DNA of 64,000 nucleotides from JACTMZ01 sp044359955 (GCA_044359955.1 JBIKLF010000008.1:1-64000); one strand, 5' to 3'; shown: positions 51,838 to 60,715, counted from the first letter of the stretch. Numbers and translations are program-made. Notes: a model not told the origin generated them from the sequence alone.

Positions 51838-52203
51838 TCAGCTCCGCGCCGGCGTATCCTCGAACGGCACCATGGGGGCGTCGCGCCAGAGGGATTCCAG
51901 GTCGTAGAAGTCGCGTTTTTCGGCCTGGAAGACGTGGATGAGGACGCCGTGGTAATCGAGGACGATCCATTGGCTGGCGGGGAAGCCGTCCGAGTGGGCG
52001 GTGAGCCCGAGGTCATCGCGGAGTTTTTCGCGGATCTCGGAGCCGATGGCTTTGAGGTGCGGTTCGCTCGTGCCGGTGCAGATGACGAAGTAGTCGGCGA
52101 AGCTCGAGAGCTGGCGCAGATCAAGGATGCGAATGTCTTCGGCCTTTTTGCCCGCGGCGGCGTGGGCGGCGGCGAGGGCGATGGATTCGGAGTCGGATAT
52201 CAC
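51838..52203 (-). CDS. rsfS: Ribosomal silencing factor RsfS
   Basis: Binds ribosomal protein L14 and blocks subunit joining in poor growth; 121 aa. Core LDLRQLSSFADYFVICTGTS, then GFPASQWIVLDYHGVLIHVF and YDLESLWRDAP. The start is GTG at 52203, overlapping the nadD stop (GTGA). The nadD-rsfS order is widely conserved. Confidence 0.93.
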   Translation of the reverse strand: MISDSESIALAAAHAAAGKKAEDIRILDLRQLSSFADYFVICTGTSEPHLKAIGSEIREKLRDDLGLTAHSDGFPASQWIVLDYHGVLIHVFQAEKRDFYDLESLWRDAPMVPFEDTPARS

Positions 52204-52760
52204 GCGGGGCGGTAGAGACCTTTCACCCTGATGTAATCGCAGACCGCGTCCGGGGTCAAATAACGGATGCTGCGTCCGGCCGAAACCCGGGCGCGGAGAT
52301 CGGTGGAAGAAAGGTCGATTAAGCGGCGGACGACCACCCAACCGCCCGGTATATCGTGGTGGGCGCGATCGAGAACGACGATCTGGGCGCGGCGGCGGAT
52401 TTCGTCCGGTTCGTGCCAAGTTTCGAATTTGGCCACATTGTCCGCGCCGATGAGAAGGACGAATTCGTCGTGCGGATGGGACAATTTGAGTTCGCGCAAG
52501 GTGTCCACCGTGTAACTGGGCGGCGGGCGGTGCAATTCGAGGTCGGCGACTTCGAATCCGTCTTCGCCCGCGATGGCGAGCTGGATCATGGCCAGGCGGT
52601 CCTCTGCGCTGGCCGGTTTGTTGTCCGTTTTGTGCGGGGACATGTTGGCGGGGATGAAGAGAATGCGGTCGAGTTCGAGTTCCTCAAGGGCGGCACGGGC
52701 GAGGATGAGGTGCCCGTGGTGGATCGGGTCGAAGCTGCCGCCGAAGATGCCTGTGCGCAT
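52200..52760 (-). CDS. nadD: Nicotinate-nucleotide adenylyltransferase
   Basis: Adenylates nicotinate mononucleotide in NAD synthesis; 186 aa. Nucleotidyltransferase motif GGSFDPIHHGHLILAR, the middle block LLIGADNVAKFETWHEPDEI and the ISTSRS-like SSTDLRARVSAGRSIRYL. Coupled to rsfS. Confidence 0.95.
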   Translation of the reverse strand: MRTGIFGGSFDPIHHGHLILARAALEELELDRILFIPANMSPHKTDNKPASAEDRLAMIQLAIAGEDGFEVADLELHRPPPSYTVDTLRELKLSHPHDEFVLLIGADNVAKFETWHEPDEIRRRAQIVVLDRAHHDIPGGWVVVRRLIDLSSTDLRARVSAGRSIRYLTPDAVCDYIRVKGLYRPA

Positions 52761-52847
52761 GGCGGGAGATTAGGAAGGAACGGGAGATTTTGCGGTCTTT
52801 TTGTTTCCAGAGTCGAGGGATTGTGGTGGCGACCTACGACATCCCCG

Positions 52848-52948
52848 GTAGGGCGCGGCGTCCCCGACGCGCCGGGTGCATGCCGCCGGACGAGCGGCCC
52901 GCTCGTCTGCTCTGCACGAGGCGGACACGCGGGCCGCGTGTCTCTACC
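52848..52948. repeat. Palindromic repeat, family B, copy 3
   Basis: Begins GTAGGGCGCGGCGTCCCCG (a small hairpin variant), then GACGAGCGGCCCGCTCGTC and ends GGGCCGCGTGTCTCTAC. It lies between nadD and the end of the TonB receptor gene, both on the minus strand, and may end transcripts. Confidence 0.7.
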
Positions 52949-52965
52949 ACGGCGCGATCCACCAT

Positions 52966-55173
52966 TCAGAATTCCACCTGCAGGCCGACATACCAGTTGC
53001 GGGGAGCGGCGGGGTCGATGCCGTCGTTGCGGATGCGGGCGTAGTAGCGGTTGTCGAAGAGGTTGTTGATGCCGCCGATGACGCTGACGTTGTCCTTGTA
53101 GACGTTCACTTCGAAGGTGAAGTCCCAGACGTTGTAATACGGGATGTAGTATTGCTGCGTGTTGTTGTCGTTGGCGTAGGCGCCGCCGTTGAAGGTGCTG
53201 GTCAGGCCGAGCTGGATCTTGTCGCGCCAGTTGTAAAGCGCGCCGGTGCGGATGAGGTAGTCGGGCGTGTATTGCGGGGTTTTGCCCTCGAACTGGCCGC
53301 CGATGTAGCGGCCTTGCTGCGCGGTCAGACCAAAATAGCCCAGGACCGAGCCGTAGGTATCGACCCAGCTGGATTGTCCTTCGGCGGTGTCGCGGAGCGC
53401 ATCGGCCACGCCGACGAAATCCACTTGCACCATGCTGTCCCAGCCGTAAGTGACGGACCGCCCGGTATTGACGATGAAGGTGTCGTTGCCGATGACCTGC
53501 GTGCCGATTTGGTTCTGGAAATCGATGAGGAAGAAACTGGTGTCCCAGGTGAGCCACGGCTGGGGGTTGCCGCGGAAGCCGGCTTCGTAGTTCCAAACGA
53601 AGCTGGGTTGGAGATTGCTCGGGACGAAAACGTTGGGCGAGGTCGGGACGGCCTGGGTGAAAACGGCGGGGCGGTAAGCCTGCGAGACATTGGCGTAGGC
53701 GTTGACCTGCGGGGTGAAGTCGTATTGCGCGCCGAGGCCGAAGAGCGGGACGAACGCGTAATTGCCCTCGTTGGCCAGAGCTTCGTCGGCGTCCGTTTTG
53801 ACCACGTTGACGGTTTCGTTCACGGTCTGCCAAATGCTCTCGAGGCGCACGGCGGGCACGATCGAGAGATTGCCGATGGCGAAGCGATTTTCGGCGAAGA
53901 TGGAGTAATACCAGTTGGAGCGGTTGCTCTGGTTGCGGGTCACGCCGGTGGTGGCCGACGGGGTGCTGCCCCGCTGGTCGGTGCGGGGCGAGAAGGTATT
54001 GAAGAGCAGCATGCCGCCGGTGAAGGTGTGCGTGTTGCCGAGCCACTCCCAGTCCTGGCGGATGCGCGGCTCGAAGCCGAAGGTGTAGAATTGCTGGTTT
54101 TCGATCTGGTTGGTCAGGGCATCGGGACCGGTCGGTAACGTGCCGAAGCCGCCGCCGCGCTGGCGGGCGCTGTAACGCAGGTAGTAATTCCACCAACCGC
54201 GCAGGCTGAAGAACGTCGTGTCGCTCAGGTCGTTTTCGTGGATGAGTTGCACGGCATAGCGGCTGATGCGCATGTTGTCATAAAAGCGCGTGGTGCCGTA
54301 GGGATCGCTGTTCCAGTTGACCGTGCCCGGTCCGGTGGCGAGGGTGACGCCGCCGGGTTCGCCGTGGGTTTCGTCGTAGGCGTCGATGATGAGGTAGGTG
54401 CGGGCGGTGGTTTGCTGGCCCCAGCTGAGGGTGCCGCTCCAGGAGTTGAGGTTGAACTGGCTGTTGGCCGCGCGGAAGCCGTCGGTCTGCCGGTGGTTGT
54501 AGTAGCCGTAGTAGCCGAGTTCGCCGACGGTGCCGCCGATTTCGCTGAAGTTGGCGTAGTAATTGAAACTGCCGATGGTGTTGAGCGAGCGGACGCGGAA
54601 CGGGGTGTCGGTGGGTGGTTTTTCCATGATGTAGTTGACCACGCCGCCGGGTTGGGGTCCGTAGAGCAAGGCCGCGCCGCCGCGGACGAGTTCAATGCGG
54701 TCGACCGCTTCGATCGGCGGGGTGTAGTAGGCCTCGGGGTAGCCGATCATGTCGGCATGGATGGGAATGCCGTCCTTGAGCACTTGCATGAATTGCATGC
54801 GGTGGGGATCGAAGCCGCGGGAACCGATGCTGACGAGCGGCGTCGACTCTTCGGCCAGCACCATGCCGGGCGTGGTGGCGAGGACTTGGCGGTAGTTGTT
54901 GTTGTTGATCTGCGGCAGGAGGTTGGGGTCGATGTTGTCGGTCTTCTTGCCGGCAAAAATTTGCGCGCCCTCCACATCGGGGAGAAACGGGCCGTCCTCC
55001 GCCGGTTGCAGCGCGGCGATGACTTGCACCGTGTCGAGACGTTCCACGCCGGCCTCGGGTGCCGCGAGTGGGACCGCGAGGGTCTGGGCGGCGGCGGGTT
55101 GGGCGGCGATGACGGTGGCCAAGATGGCCAAAATGAAGGGTTTGCCTCTGTGGAGGTGCAGGGGCTGCTTCAT
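52966..55173 (-). CDS. TonB-dependent outer membrane receptor (ferric siderophore type)
   Basis: A 735-aa outer-membrane transporter. Signal peptide (FILAILATVIAAQPAAAQ), a TonB-box-like region around LDTVQVIAAL, a plug domain (about 60-200) with LVSIGSRGFDPHRMQFMQV, IELVRGGAALLYGPQPGG and VNYIMEKP, then a 22-strand barrel ending in Phe (NWYVGLQVEF). Pattern closest to FecA-like iron-citrate/siderophore receptors. The divergent exbB-exbD-tonB operon supplies energy. Start at 55173; upstream frame lies in the promoter. Two Fur-like sites precede it. Confidence 0.9.
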   Translation of the reverse strand: MKQPLHLHRGKPFILAILATVIAAQPAAAQTLAVPLAAPEAGVERLDTVQVIAALQPAEDGPFLPDVEGAQIFAGKKTDNIDPNLLPQINNNNYRQVLATTPGMVLAEESTPLVSIGSRGFDPHRMQFMQVLKDGIPIHADMIGYPEAYYTPPIEAVDRIELVRGGAALLYGPQPGGVVNYIMEKPPTDTPFRVRSLNTIGSFNYYANFSEIGGTVGELGYYGYYNHRQTDGFRAANSQFNLNSWSGTLSWGQQTTARTYLIIDAYDETHGEPGGVTLATGPGTVNWNSDPYGTTRFYDNMRISRYAVQLIHENDLSDTTFFSLRGWWNYYLRYSARQRGGGFGTLPTGPDALTNQIENQQFYTFGFEPRIRQDWEWLGNTHTFTGGMLLFNTFSPRTDQRGSTPSATTGVTRNQSNRSNWYYSIFAENRFAIGNLSIVPAVRLESIWQTVNETVNVVKTDADEALANEGNYAFVPLFGLGAQYDFTPQVNAYANVSQAYRPAVFTQAVPTSPNVFVPSNLQPSFVWNYEAGFRGNPQPWLTWDTSFFLIDFQNQIGTQVIGNDTFIVNTGRSVTYGWDSMVQVDFVGVADALRDTAEGQSSWVDTYGSVLGYFGLTAQQGRYIGGQFEGKTPQYTPDYLIRTGALYNWRDKIQLGLTSTFNGGAYANDNNTQQYYIPYYNVWDFTFEVNVYKDNVSVIGGINNLFDNRYYARIRNDGIDPAAPRNWYVGLQVEF

Positions 55174-55195
55174 GAAAGCGACTTGGTTAATGAGA

Positions 55196-55212
55196 TTGAG
55201 ACACAATCGCAA
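55196..55212. promoter_or_regulatory. Fur-box-like site 1 between receptor and exbB
   Basis: TTGAGACACAATCGCAA: inverted repeat TTGAGAC/GTC-like arms around a short centre (TTGxGAN...NTCxCAA). 23 bp upstream of the receptor's start codon. Confidence 0.55.
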
Positions 55213-55253
55213 GAAGAAATTTTAGGGGGTGTGGCTTGCGCGTCAGTCTGCGA

Positions 55254-55270
55254 TTGAGACGCAGTCGCAA
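55254..55270. promoter_or_regulatory. Fur-box-like site 2 between receptor and exbB
   Basis: TTGAGACGCAGTCGCAA, the same as site 1 apart from two bases and 58 bp away; preceded in both by GA. 48 bp upstream of exbB. The pair suits one iron-responsive repressor acting on both divergent promoters. Confidence 0.6.
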
Positions 55271-55318
55271 TAAATTCTTGCCTGCCAGCGGGGCGCGCGG
55301 CACCTTGTGCCGCCGCCG

Positions 55319-56005
55319 ATGGACAAACTTTCCCTCTATGATGTTTTCCTGCGTGGCGGGCCGGTCATGTGGCCCTTGCTGCTGTGCTCGATTTTGGGAG
55401 CGGCGGTGATTTTGGAGCGGGGTCTGTTTTTCCTGCGGATGGGGATGGACACGCAGCGCTTCGAGGAGGGGGTGGCGGCCAAGTTGCGGCGCGGGGACCT
55501 GGCGGGGGCGTTGGCCATGTCGCTCGCTTCCCCGCATCCGGTGGCGCGGGTGGCGGCGGTCTATTTGCGCAACTTGCTTCGTCCGGCCGACCTCCGCACC
55601 GAGTTGGTGCGGCGCGAGGGCTCGCTGCAACTCGAGCGGGTGGAGAAACGTTTGCGCGTGCTGGCCGCCATCAGCCATCTGGCGCCGCTGCTCGGTTTGC
55701 TCGGCACCGTCATCGGCATGGTGCTGGCCTTTGCCAAAATCGAGGGGTTGCAAGGCGCGATGAAGCCGGGTGATCTGGCCGGCGGGATTTGGCAGGCTTT
55801 GCTGACCACGGTGTTCGGCCTGGCGGTGGCCATCCCGTGCATGGCGGCCTATCACGGGTTTGAGGGCTTGGCCGACAAAATTGCGCGACGCATGCAGTTT
55901 GTCGTCACGGCGCTGGATGAAGCGAGCGGCACGACCGGCGGGGCGGTGGCGGACGAAGCCGCGCGGGGGAAGACCGACGAGGATTGGTCGGTGGTGCGGG
56001 CATGA
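55319..56005 (+). CDS. exbB: ExbB-family proton channel (MotA/TolQ/ExbB)
   Basis: Energy transducer subunit that uses the proton-motive force with ExbD to drive TonB; 228 aa. Three membrane helices: PVMWPLLLCSILGAAVILER (N-terminal), the long ISHLAPLLGLLGTVIGMVLA, and QALLTTVFGLAVAIPCMAAY. The latter two are the conserved MotA_ExbB pair. Start at 55319 (MDKLSLYD). Overlaps exbD by 4 bp. Confidence 0.92.
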   Translation: MDKLSLYDVFLRGGPVMWPLLLCSILGAAVILERGLFFLRMGMDTQRFEEGVAAKLRRGDLAGALAMSLASPHPVARVAAVYLRNLLRPADLRTELVRREGSLQLERVEKRLRVLAAISHLAPLLGLLGTVIGMVLAFAKIEGLQGAMKPGDLAGGIWQALLTTVFGLAVAIPCMAAYHGFEGLADKIARRMQFVVTALDEASGTTGGAVADEAARGKTDEDWSVVRA

Positions 56006-56415
56006 GCAACCAGGCGGCTTTTTTCATCCGGCCCAAGCGGGTCAGTGCGCGTTTGGACATGGCGCCGCTCATCGACGTGGTCTTTTTGCTGCTGATTTTT
56101 TTCATGCTCACCTCGAGCTTCCTGCAGCCGTCGATTCCTCTGGCGCTGCCGCAAGCGGCTGCGGCCGACGAGCCGCCGCCCGCGCCGGTCTTTGTCAGCG
56201 TCGATGAGTCCGGCCTGGTTTATGTCAATCAAGAGCCGGTGGCGCGGGCGGAGTTCATCGCGAAGCTCGGTGCCGTGCTGGCCGGTCGCGACGACCAAAC
56301 AGTGAATTTCCGCGGCGACCGGATGATGCCTTATGAGGTCTTCGTCGCGTTGATGGCCGAGGCGCGGCAGGCCGGGGCGGTGCAATTCAACATCGTGCAC
56401 GAGGCGAAGGACTGA
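56002..56415 (+). CDS. exbD: ExbD-family biopolymer transport protein
   Basis: Partner of ExbB; 137 aa. The single membrane helix carries the proton-binding Asp (RLDMAPLIDVVFLLLIFFML), followed by a periplasmic domain (VNFRGDRMMPYEVFVALMAE). Overlaps exbB by 4 bp and shares its stop with the tonB start (TGATG). Confidence 0.93.
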   Translation: MSNQAAFFIRPKRVSARLDMAPLIDVVFLLLIFFMLTSSFLQPSIPLALPQAAAADEPPPAPVFVSVDESGLVYVNQEPVARAEFIAKLGAVLAGRDDQTVNFRGDRMMPYEVFVALMAEARQAGAVQFNIVHEAKD

Positions 56416-57080
56416 TGACGACGGGGATGATGACCGCACCGCTGTCGTGGCCGCGGCTGGAGCGCGCGGGGTGGTTTTGGATTTTCGTCGCGGTCTCGGT
56501 CGCGGCGCATGCGGTTTTTTTCCTGCACTCCACGGTGCAGCGCGCGTCGGTGGAGGTGGCGGTCGCGCCACCGGAGGTGATGTCCGTGCGCTTGGTCGAA
56601 GTGCGTCCGGCGCCGCCGGAGCCGGTGGTCGAGCCCGAGCCGGTTGTTGTTCCGCCTGCGATCACTCCCGAGCCCGTGATCGCGCGTCGCCCTGCGCCGG
56701 AGGTCTTGCCCCCGCCGCCCAAAGCTGTGGCGGCTCCGGCCCAACCGAAAGCGGCCCCGCCCAAGGTGGCGGCCGTGGCACCGCCGAAAGCGAAGGCACC
56801 GGCGTTTGTCGAAGCGCGTCCCTCGGTGGCGTCGAACCGTCCGCCCCATTATCCCGACCTGGCACGTCGCAACGGCTGGCAGGGACTTTGTATGGTGCGC
56901 GTCGCGGTAAGCGCCAGCGGTCGTGCGGGCGCGGTATCCCTGGCCCGCAGCTCCGGCTACGGCATCCTCGATCAGGCGGCGCTCACGGCGGTGAAGCGTT
57001 GGAAGTTCACGCCGCGGATGGTGCGCGGGGTGTCGGCCGAGAGCACGGTGGAAGTGCCGGTCAATTTCAGTCTGCGCTGA
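56415..57080 (+). CDS. tonB: TonB energy-transducing protein
   Basis: Links ExbBD to the receptor; 221 aa. N-terminal membrane anchor (WFWIFVAVSVAAHAVFF with SxxxH), a Pro/Ala/Lys linker (about 60-135, PPPKAVAAPAQPKAAPPKV) and the C-terminal TonB domain with PHYPDLARRNGWQGLCMVRV, SSGYGILDQAALTAVKRWKF. Third gene of the operon. The 244-bp dispersed repeat starts at its stop codon. Confidence 0.93.
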   Translation: MTTGMMTAPLSWPRLERAGWFWIFVAVSVAAHAVFFLHSTVQRASVEVAVAPPEVMSVRLVEVRPAPPEPVVEPEPVVVPPAITPEPVIARRPAPEVLPPPPKAVAAPAQPKAAPPKVAAVAPPKAKAPAFVEARPSVASNRPPHYPDLARRNGWQGLCMVRVAVSASGRAGAVSLARSSGYGILDQAALTAVKRWKFTPRMVRGVSAESTVEVPVNFSLR

Positions 57081-57320
57081 GCCGTAAAAATTTAAAACGG
57101 GCGCGGATTCGAGCAGGGCACCGACGGCGAGGATCCGCACACGGCGGACAGGCTGCCGCCGCGACCATGTCGTCTGGAGGTGGAGCGGCGGTGTCCCCAC
57201 CGCCGCATCCTTTTCTCCGGTGGTGCGCAGAGAAGCTCACCAAACAGTTAGTCATCTCTCGCCCAGGCGCGCCTCTGTGGCCGCGCCGGAAAGGGCAGAA
57301 TATTTTGCATGGATACGGCT
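57077..57320. repeat. 244-bp dispersed repeat, copy 2 (inverted)
   Basis: Reverse complement of 28335-28578, the same length, about 93 percent identical by hand. Its ends read AGCCGTA and, on the other strand, AGCCGTA, a 7-bp terminal inverted repeat. It abuts the tonB stop. No gene lies in the remaining 57321-57407. Confidence 0.85.
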
Positions 57321-57407
57321 AAGCTCTTGGTCTTTTCCGCTCCGCTCTCGTCACTCGCCACAAGCCACACGTCACAGCTTGCCGCAGCGAGCCTCCCTCC
57401 GCCCGTC

Positions 57408-57662
57408 TCAAATCAGGTGGTCGTATACCGAATGATGCCCGATCCAGACCCACGAAATCTCGCCATCCTCGACGTGTCCCAAAGCTCGGTAACTTCTGCC
57501 GATTCGAACCGACCAGACTCCTCGGCTGACCGGCTTGAAGTTGAGCGAAGGATGACGCGGGTCATCACGCCACAATCCGTAGTTTTTGCGCGCCAGTTCG
57601 CGAACAGCCTCCGGCAGCTCCTGGTAGCACTCCCAGAATCGCGGGGTGCAGGTCGAATTCAC
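57408..57662 (-). CDS. RelE/ParE-type toxin
   Basis: An 84-aa protein of RelE/ParE superfamily shape: FWECYQELPEAVRELARKNY (two helices), HPSLNFKPVSRGVWSVRIGR and SYRALGHVEDGEISWVWIGH, the beta-sheet core with conserved Arg and terminal His. The start is GTG at 57662, overlapping the antitoxin stop (GTGA). Probable mRNA-cleaving or gyrase-directed toxin; the exact target is unknown. Confidence 0.8.
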   Translation of the reverse strand: MNSTCTPRFWECYQELPEAVRELARKNYGLWRDDPRHPSLNFKPVSRGVWSVRIGRSYRALGHVEDGEISWVWIGHHSVYDHLI

Positions 57663-57862
57663 GGAAAAGGACGAAGCGTGCCCGATTTGCGTGCGGCCCG
57701 AGCCTCCTCGATGAGGAAATCAAGATGCCCACTCTGCGCGTCACGGGCGATCCTTTCGTCCCAGAGTCGCTCGCGTTGGTCGTCAAACCACTTGCCCAGC
57801 TTGAAGAACTCGTCGGCAGGCAGGTGTTCAATCGCCTTTTCGATTTCTTGCACGGTGCTCAT
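57659..57862 (-). CDS. Antitoxin of the RelE/ParE-type toxin
   Basis: A 67-aa acidic helical protein, STVQEIEKAIEHLPADEFFK then KWFDDQRERLWDERIARDAQ and LIEEARAARKSG, a pattern typical of short antitoxins encoded just upstream of ParE-like toxins. Met at 57862 preferred over the upstream frame. Confidence 0.75.
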   Translation of the reverse strand: MSTVQEIEKAIEHLPADEFFKLGKWFDDQRERLWDERIARDAQSGHLDFLIEEARAARKSGTLRPFP

Positions 57863-58092
57863 GGTCGGAATGTTATCCCGGCGTTGCTTAAGCCGCAACC
57901 CCGTCTTCCCTCCGTCTCCTGACCTGCGCCTTGTCTCTCGTCACCTTCCCACCTTCCCACCACACGCCCCGCGTGCTATCACGTTGCCCTCGCCCCGCAG
58001 GCGCGGCACTCACGCTGTCTATGTCCGCCCGGCGGACTCCTGTTCCCACGTCTTATCTCTTCGTCGGTTTGCCGACTCCTGCCAACCTGACC

Positions 58093-58467
58093 TCAATGTT
58101 TGGTCGCCACGAGTTCCTCGATGTCTCCACCCACGATGTCTGCTTCAAGCATCGCGAGATATTTATCTAGCGCCGCACGGAATGCGGGATTGCTCATACT
58201 GGCATTTTTTCCGATGGCATCATTCTTGCCGCGATAAAAAAGCAGGAACATATCGCCGTCCTCAACGGCCAGGAGATACACGATTCGTTTGGGGCCGCGC
58301 TTGGATGTAGCATAAGCCTTGATCAGTTGGGTATGCGGGGGAAGACCACGCGCCGCGATGGGAACACCCAAGGCGGCGCGGGACGAACGGGTAATCACCG
58401 GTAAATCTTCCGCGGGAACTTTGCGGCCGAATTCCTTCCGCCGGATTTGCGCGGAGATAAAAAGCAT
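58093..58467 (-). CDS. Putative type II toxin (RelE-like)
   Basis: A 124-aa product from ATG 58467, overlapping the antitoxin stop (TGATG). Sequence features are KRGPKRIVYLLAVEDGDMFL and FYRGKNDAIGKNASMSNPAF, with LDKYLAMLEAD near the end. The RelE-like core is weak, but size, order and coupling to a RelB/DinJ-type antitoxin support a toxin. An upstream in-frame Met (58494) is less likely. Confidence 0.65.
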   Translation of the reverse strand: MLFISAQIRRKEFGRKVPAEDLPVITRSSRAALGVPIAARGLPPHTQLIKAYATSKRGPKRIVYLLAVEDGDMFLLFYRGKNDAIGKNASMSNPAFRAALDKYLAMLEADIVGGDIEELVATKH

Positions 58468-58724
58468 CACTGCCGGTTTTTGGTTTTCTTCCAACTTTTC
58501 GCGATGCGATCCATCCTCAATTGCGTGGCACGGTCGACTTCCACCACCTCGGCGATCGGTTCAGCCTCGAGCGGGAAGGGGATGCGGCGAGTCTTTGCCA
58601 CCCTGGTCAGGTAGAGCCGCACGGCGGTGGGCAGATCGAGCCCCATTTCCTCCAGAGCGGAAGAAGCGTTGTCGCGCAGTGCCCGGGGGAGGCGCACCTG
58701 CAGAGTCGTCGAGGCTGATGTCAT
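58467..58724 (-). CDS. RelB/DinJ-family antitoxin
   Basis: An 85-aa protein with a ribbon-helix-helix start (STTLQVRLPRALRDNASSAL) and the RelB/DinJ block MGLDLPTAVRLYLTRVAKTR then RIPFPLEAE, typical of DinJ. First gene of the second toxin-antitoxin pair, expected to autoregulate from the region just upstream. Confidence 0.88.
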   Translation of the reverse strand: MTSASTTLQVRLPRALRDNASSALEEMGLDLPTAVRLYLTRVAKTRRIPFPLEAEPIAEVVEVDRATQLRMDRIAKSWKKTKNRQ

Positions 58725-59044
58725 GCTTTAAATAGTATCCGTAATACAAACCATGTCAAGCTCTCCGCGCTCTTCAGGACTCCAGCTTCGTTTTGCCACT
58801 TTCCCACCTTCTCACTTTCAAACCTTCCCACCTTCGCCTCTTCCCACGTTGCCCTCGTCCGCCTTCGCGACCCTCGCGCCGTCCCTGTTCTACTCCGGCT
58901 CAAACTCAAGTTTCATCCCTCGCTGGATCAGTTCCCAGCTCCCTGCTGAAACCTGAATGCAGGAGGAAAGGCCGTCCACCGATTCACCCTTTGCGTTACT
59001 CCAAAAACCATGGACACTCAGGCTGTTCCCAGCAGCTTCTTACC
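58725..59044. other. Intergenic region with CTTCCCAC-type simple repeats
   Basis: No gene seen. CTTTCCCACCTTCTCAC, CCTTCCCACCTTCGCC and similar runs at 58797-58850; another run of CTTCCCACCTTCCCACC lies at 57945-57962, on the other side of the toxin gene. It holds the promoters of the antitoxin and of the ADP-ribosylglycohydrolase. Confidence 0.4.
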
Positions 59045-60016
59045 ATGACGAATCCCACCACGCCAAGCCGGGTCGAAGGCATGATCTGGGGCCAATTTAT
59101 CGGTGACGCCATGTGCCTCGGGACGCACTGGATTTATAATCTGGCGGATCTGCAGGCTTTTTATCCCGATCTCAAAGGCTTTGAGCCCCCGCGCCCCGGT
59201 CATTACCACGAAGGCAAGCAACCCGGCGATTTCACGCACTACGGAGAGGCGGCTCTCCTCCTCCTCGAGTCAATGGCCGAGCGAGGAGACCTGGACACCA
59301 AGGATTACGGAAAGCGTTTTGTCGCCCACTTCGGCTCCGCGGAGTATTCCGGCTATTTGGATTCCGCCACGCGGGGCACTCTGGAAAACGCGCGATGGGG
59401 GACAAATCACAAACCATCGCCGGATTTTGATTTTCAATCCGGAGCCGATGACGACCAACTGGCCACCGCCACCAGCCTGGCGCCCGTCGTTGCCCGTTAC
59501 CGGGCCACACCCGATCTTGCGGAACAAGTTGTCCGGGCCACCCGGGTCCGCCAAAACCATCCCCGCAGTATTGCTTACATGCAAATCCACGCGCGCCTTC
59601 TGGTGGAATTGCTCTCGGGCACGGACCTGCACAGCGCGGTCCACCGCGTGCAAGAAACCACCGTCCAAGATCCGGAATTCGGCCCGGAACTGGCGCTGCG
59701 TTTCCGCGATGTCTTCGAACGCAAACATCTTTCCACCACCGAGGCCACCGCACAACTGGGGCAATCCTGTCCTTTGAAAAACAGTTTTCCCTCCGCTCTC
59801 GTGGCTGTCATCCAGACTCCCGACGACTTCGAAAGCACCTTGTTGCGCATTCTCGCCGCCGGCGGTGACAACGCGGGCCGCGCGGCCATGGCCGGAGCCT
59901 GGCTCGGTGCCCACCTCGGGCTTGAAGCCATTCCCGAATCCCTCCGCGAAAAACTCCGCCACAAAGACCGGATCCAAACTGCCTTGTCATCTTTGGCCCG
60001 CCAGACCGCACCTTGA
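59045..60016 (+). CDS. ADP-ribosylglycohydrolase family protein
   Basis: A 323-aa protein of the ARH/DraG family, which removes ADP-ribose from protein or nucleic acid with two metal ions. Metal motifs: GQFIGDAMCLGTHW, the SGADDDQLATATSLAP Asp cluster, and GGDNAGRAAMAGAWLGA at the C-terminus. The start at 59045 (MTNPTTPS) is supported by the family N-terminus; the frame is open upstream without similarity. A DraT-type partner or toxin is not nearby, apart from the toxin-antitoxin pairs. Followed by a TPR protein. Confidence 0.85.
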   Translation: MTNPTTPSRVEGMIWGQFIGDAMCLGTHWIYNLADLQAFYPDLKGFEPPRPGHYHEGKQPGDFTHYGEAALLLLESMAERGDLDTKDYGKRFVAHFGSAEYSGYLDSATRGTLENARWGTNHKPSPDFDFQSGADDDQLATATSLAPVVARYRATPDLAEQVVRATRVRQNHPRSIAYMQIHARLLVELLSGTDLHSAVHRVQETTVQDPEFGPELALRFRDVFERKHLSTTEATAQLGQSCPLKNSFPSALVAVIQTPDDFESTLLRILAAGGDNAGRAAMAGAWLGAHLGLEAIPESLREKLRHKDRIQTALSSLARQTAP

Positions 60017-60046
60017 CTTCTCACCAAACCCAACGATACCTCAGCC

Positions 60047-60544
60047 ATGACCGCAAAGTTCTTCACCTCATTGCTTCTTGCTTCCATTTTCAGCGGATCC
60101 TTGGCTCTGGGGGCGCCCTCCGCGCCAAAAGAATCAACCGAAGCCAATGATTCCGTTTTCTTCGCCTCGGGAACGGAAAAGCTCCTCGCAGGGGACTATG
60201 CCGCCGCGGAAAAAGATCTGCGGGCTGCCATCGGGGCCGACGACAAAAATGCTGGAGCGCACAACAACTTGGCATTTGTGCTGCGCAAACAAGGAAGCGT
60301 TCATTTCGACGAAGCCTTGCAGCACTACGATCGTGCGATCGAGCTAAATGACAAACTTGCCGAGGCCTATATGTATCGGGGGGTTCTCTATCAGGCCATG
60401 GGCAAGAATGACCTGGCCCTGGCCGACCACGCCCGCCTGCTGGAACTCGGAAACGAGGATTTGGCCACCGAACTCGAATGGGTTCTGGACAATGGCAAAG
60501 AAAAGGAACCCCCGCAGTTTTTCGGCGTGGTCCAAAAGGAATAG
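60047..60544 (+). CDS. Exported TPR-repeat protein
   Basis: A 165-aa protein with a signal peptide (FFTSLLLASIFSGSLALGA) and about three TPR units: LLAGDYAAAEKDLRAAI, NLAFVLRKQGSVHFDEALQH and MYRGVLYQAMGKNDLALADH. Likely a periplasmic or envelope scaffold. It lies 30 bp after the ADP-ribosylglycohydrolase, perhaps in one transcript. Confidence 0.8.
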   Translation: MTAKFFTSLLLASIFSGSLALGAPSAPKESTEANDSVFFASGTEKLLAGDYAAAEKDLRAAIGADDKNAGAHNNLAFVLRKQGSVHFDEALQHYDRAIELNDKLAEAYMYRGVLYQAMGKNDLALADHARLLELGNEDLATELEWVLDNGKEKEPPQFFGVVQKE

Positions 60545-60715
60545 ACCGGTTCTCTTGCGCGGCCCGAGTCAGTCGAGCCCTTAGTAGAACCACCTCGATT
60601 CTCGTGCGCAGGAGCCCAAGGCCGACTCATCGCTCGCGAGGTTCTCCACCGCCCGAAGGCGGACCCATGTCACGCCGTAGCAGTGCGCAGGCGGATCCGT
60701 GAGAGCCCCCGGAAT

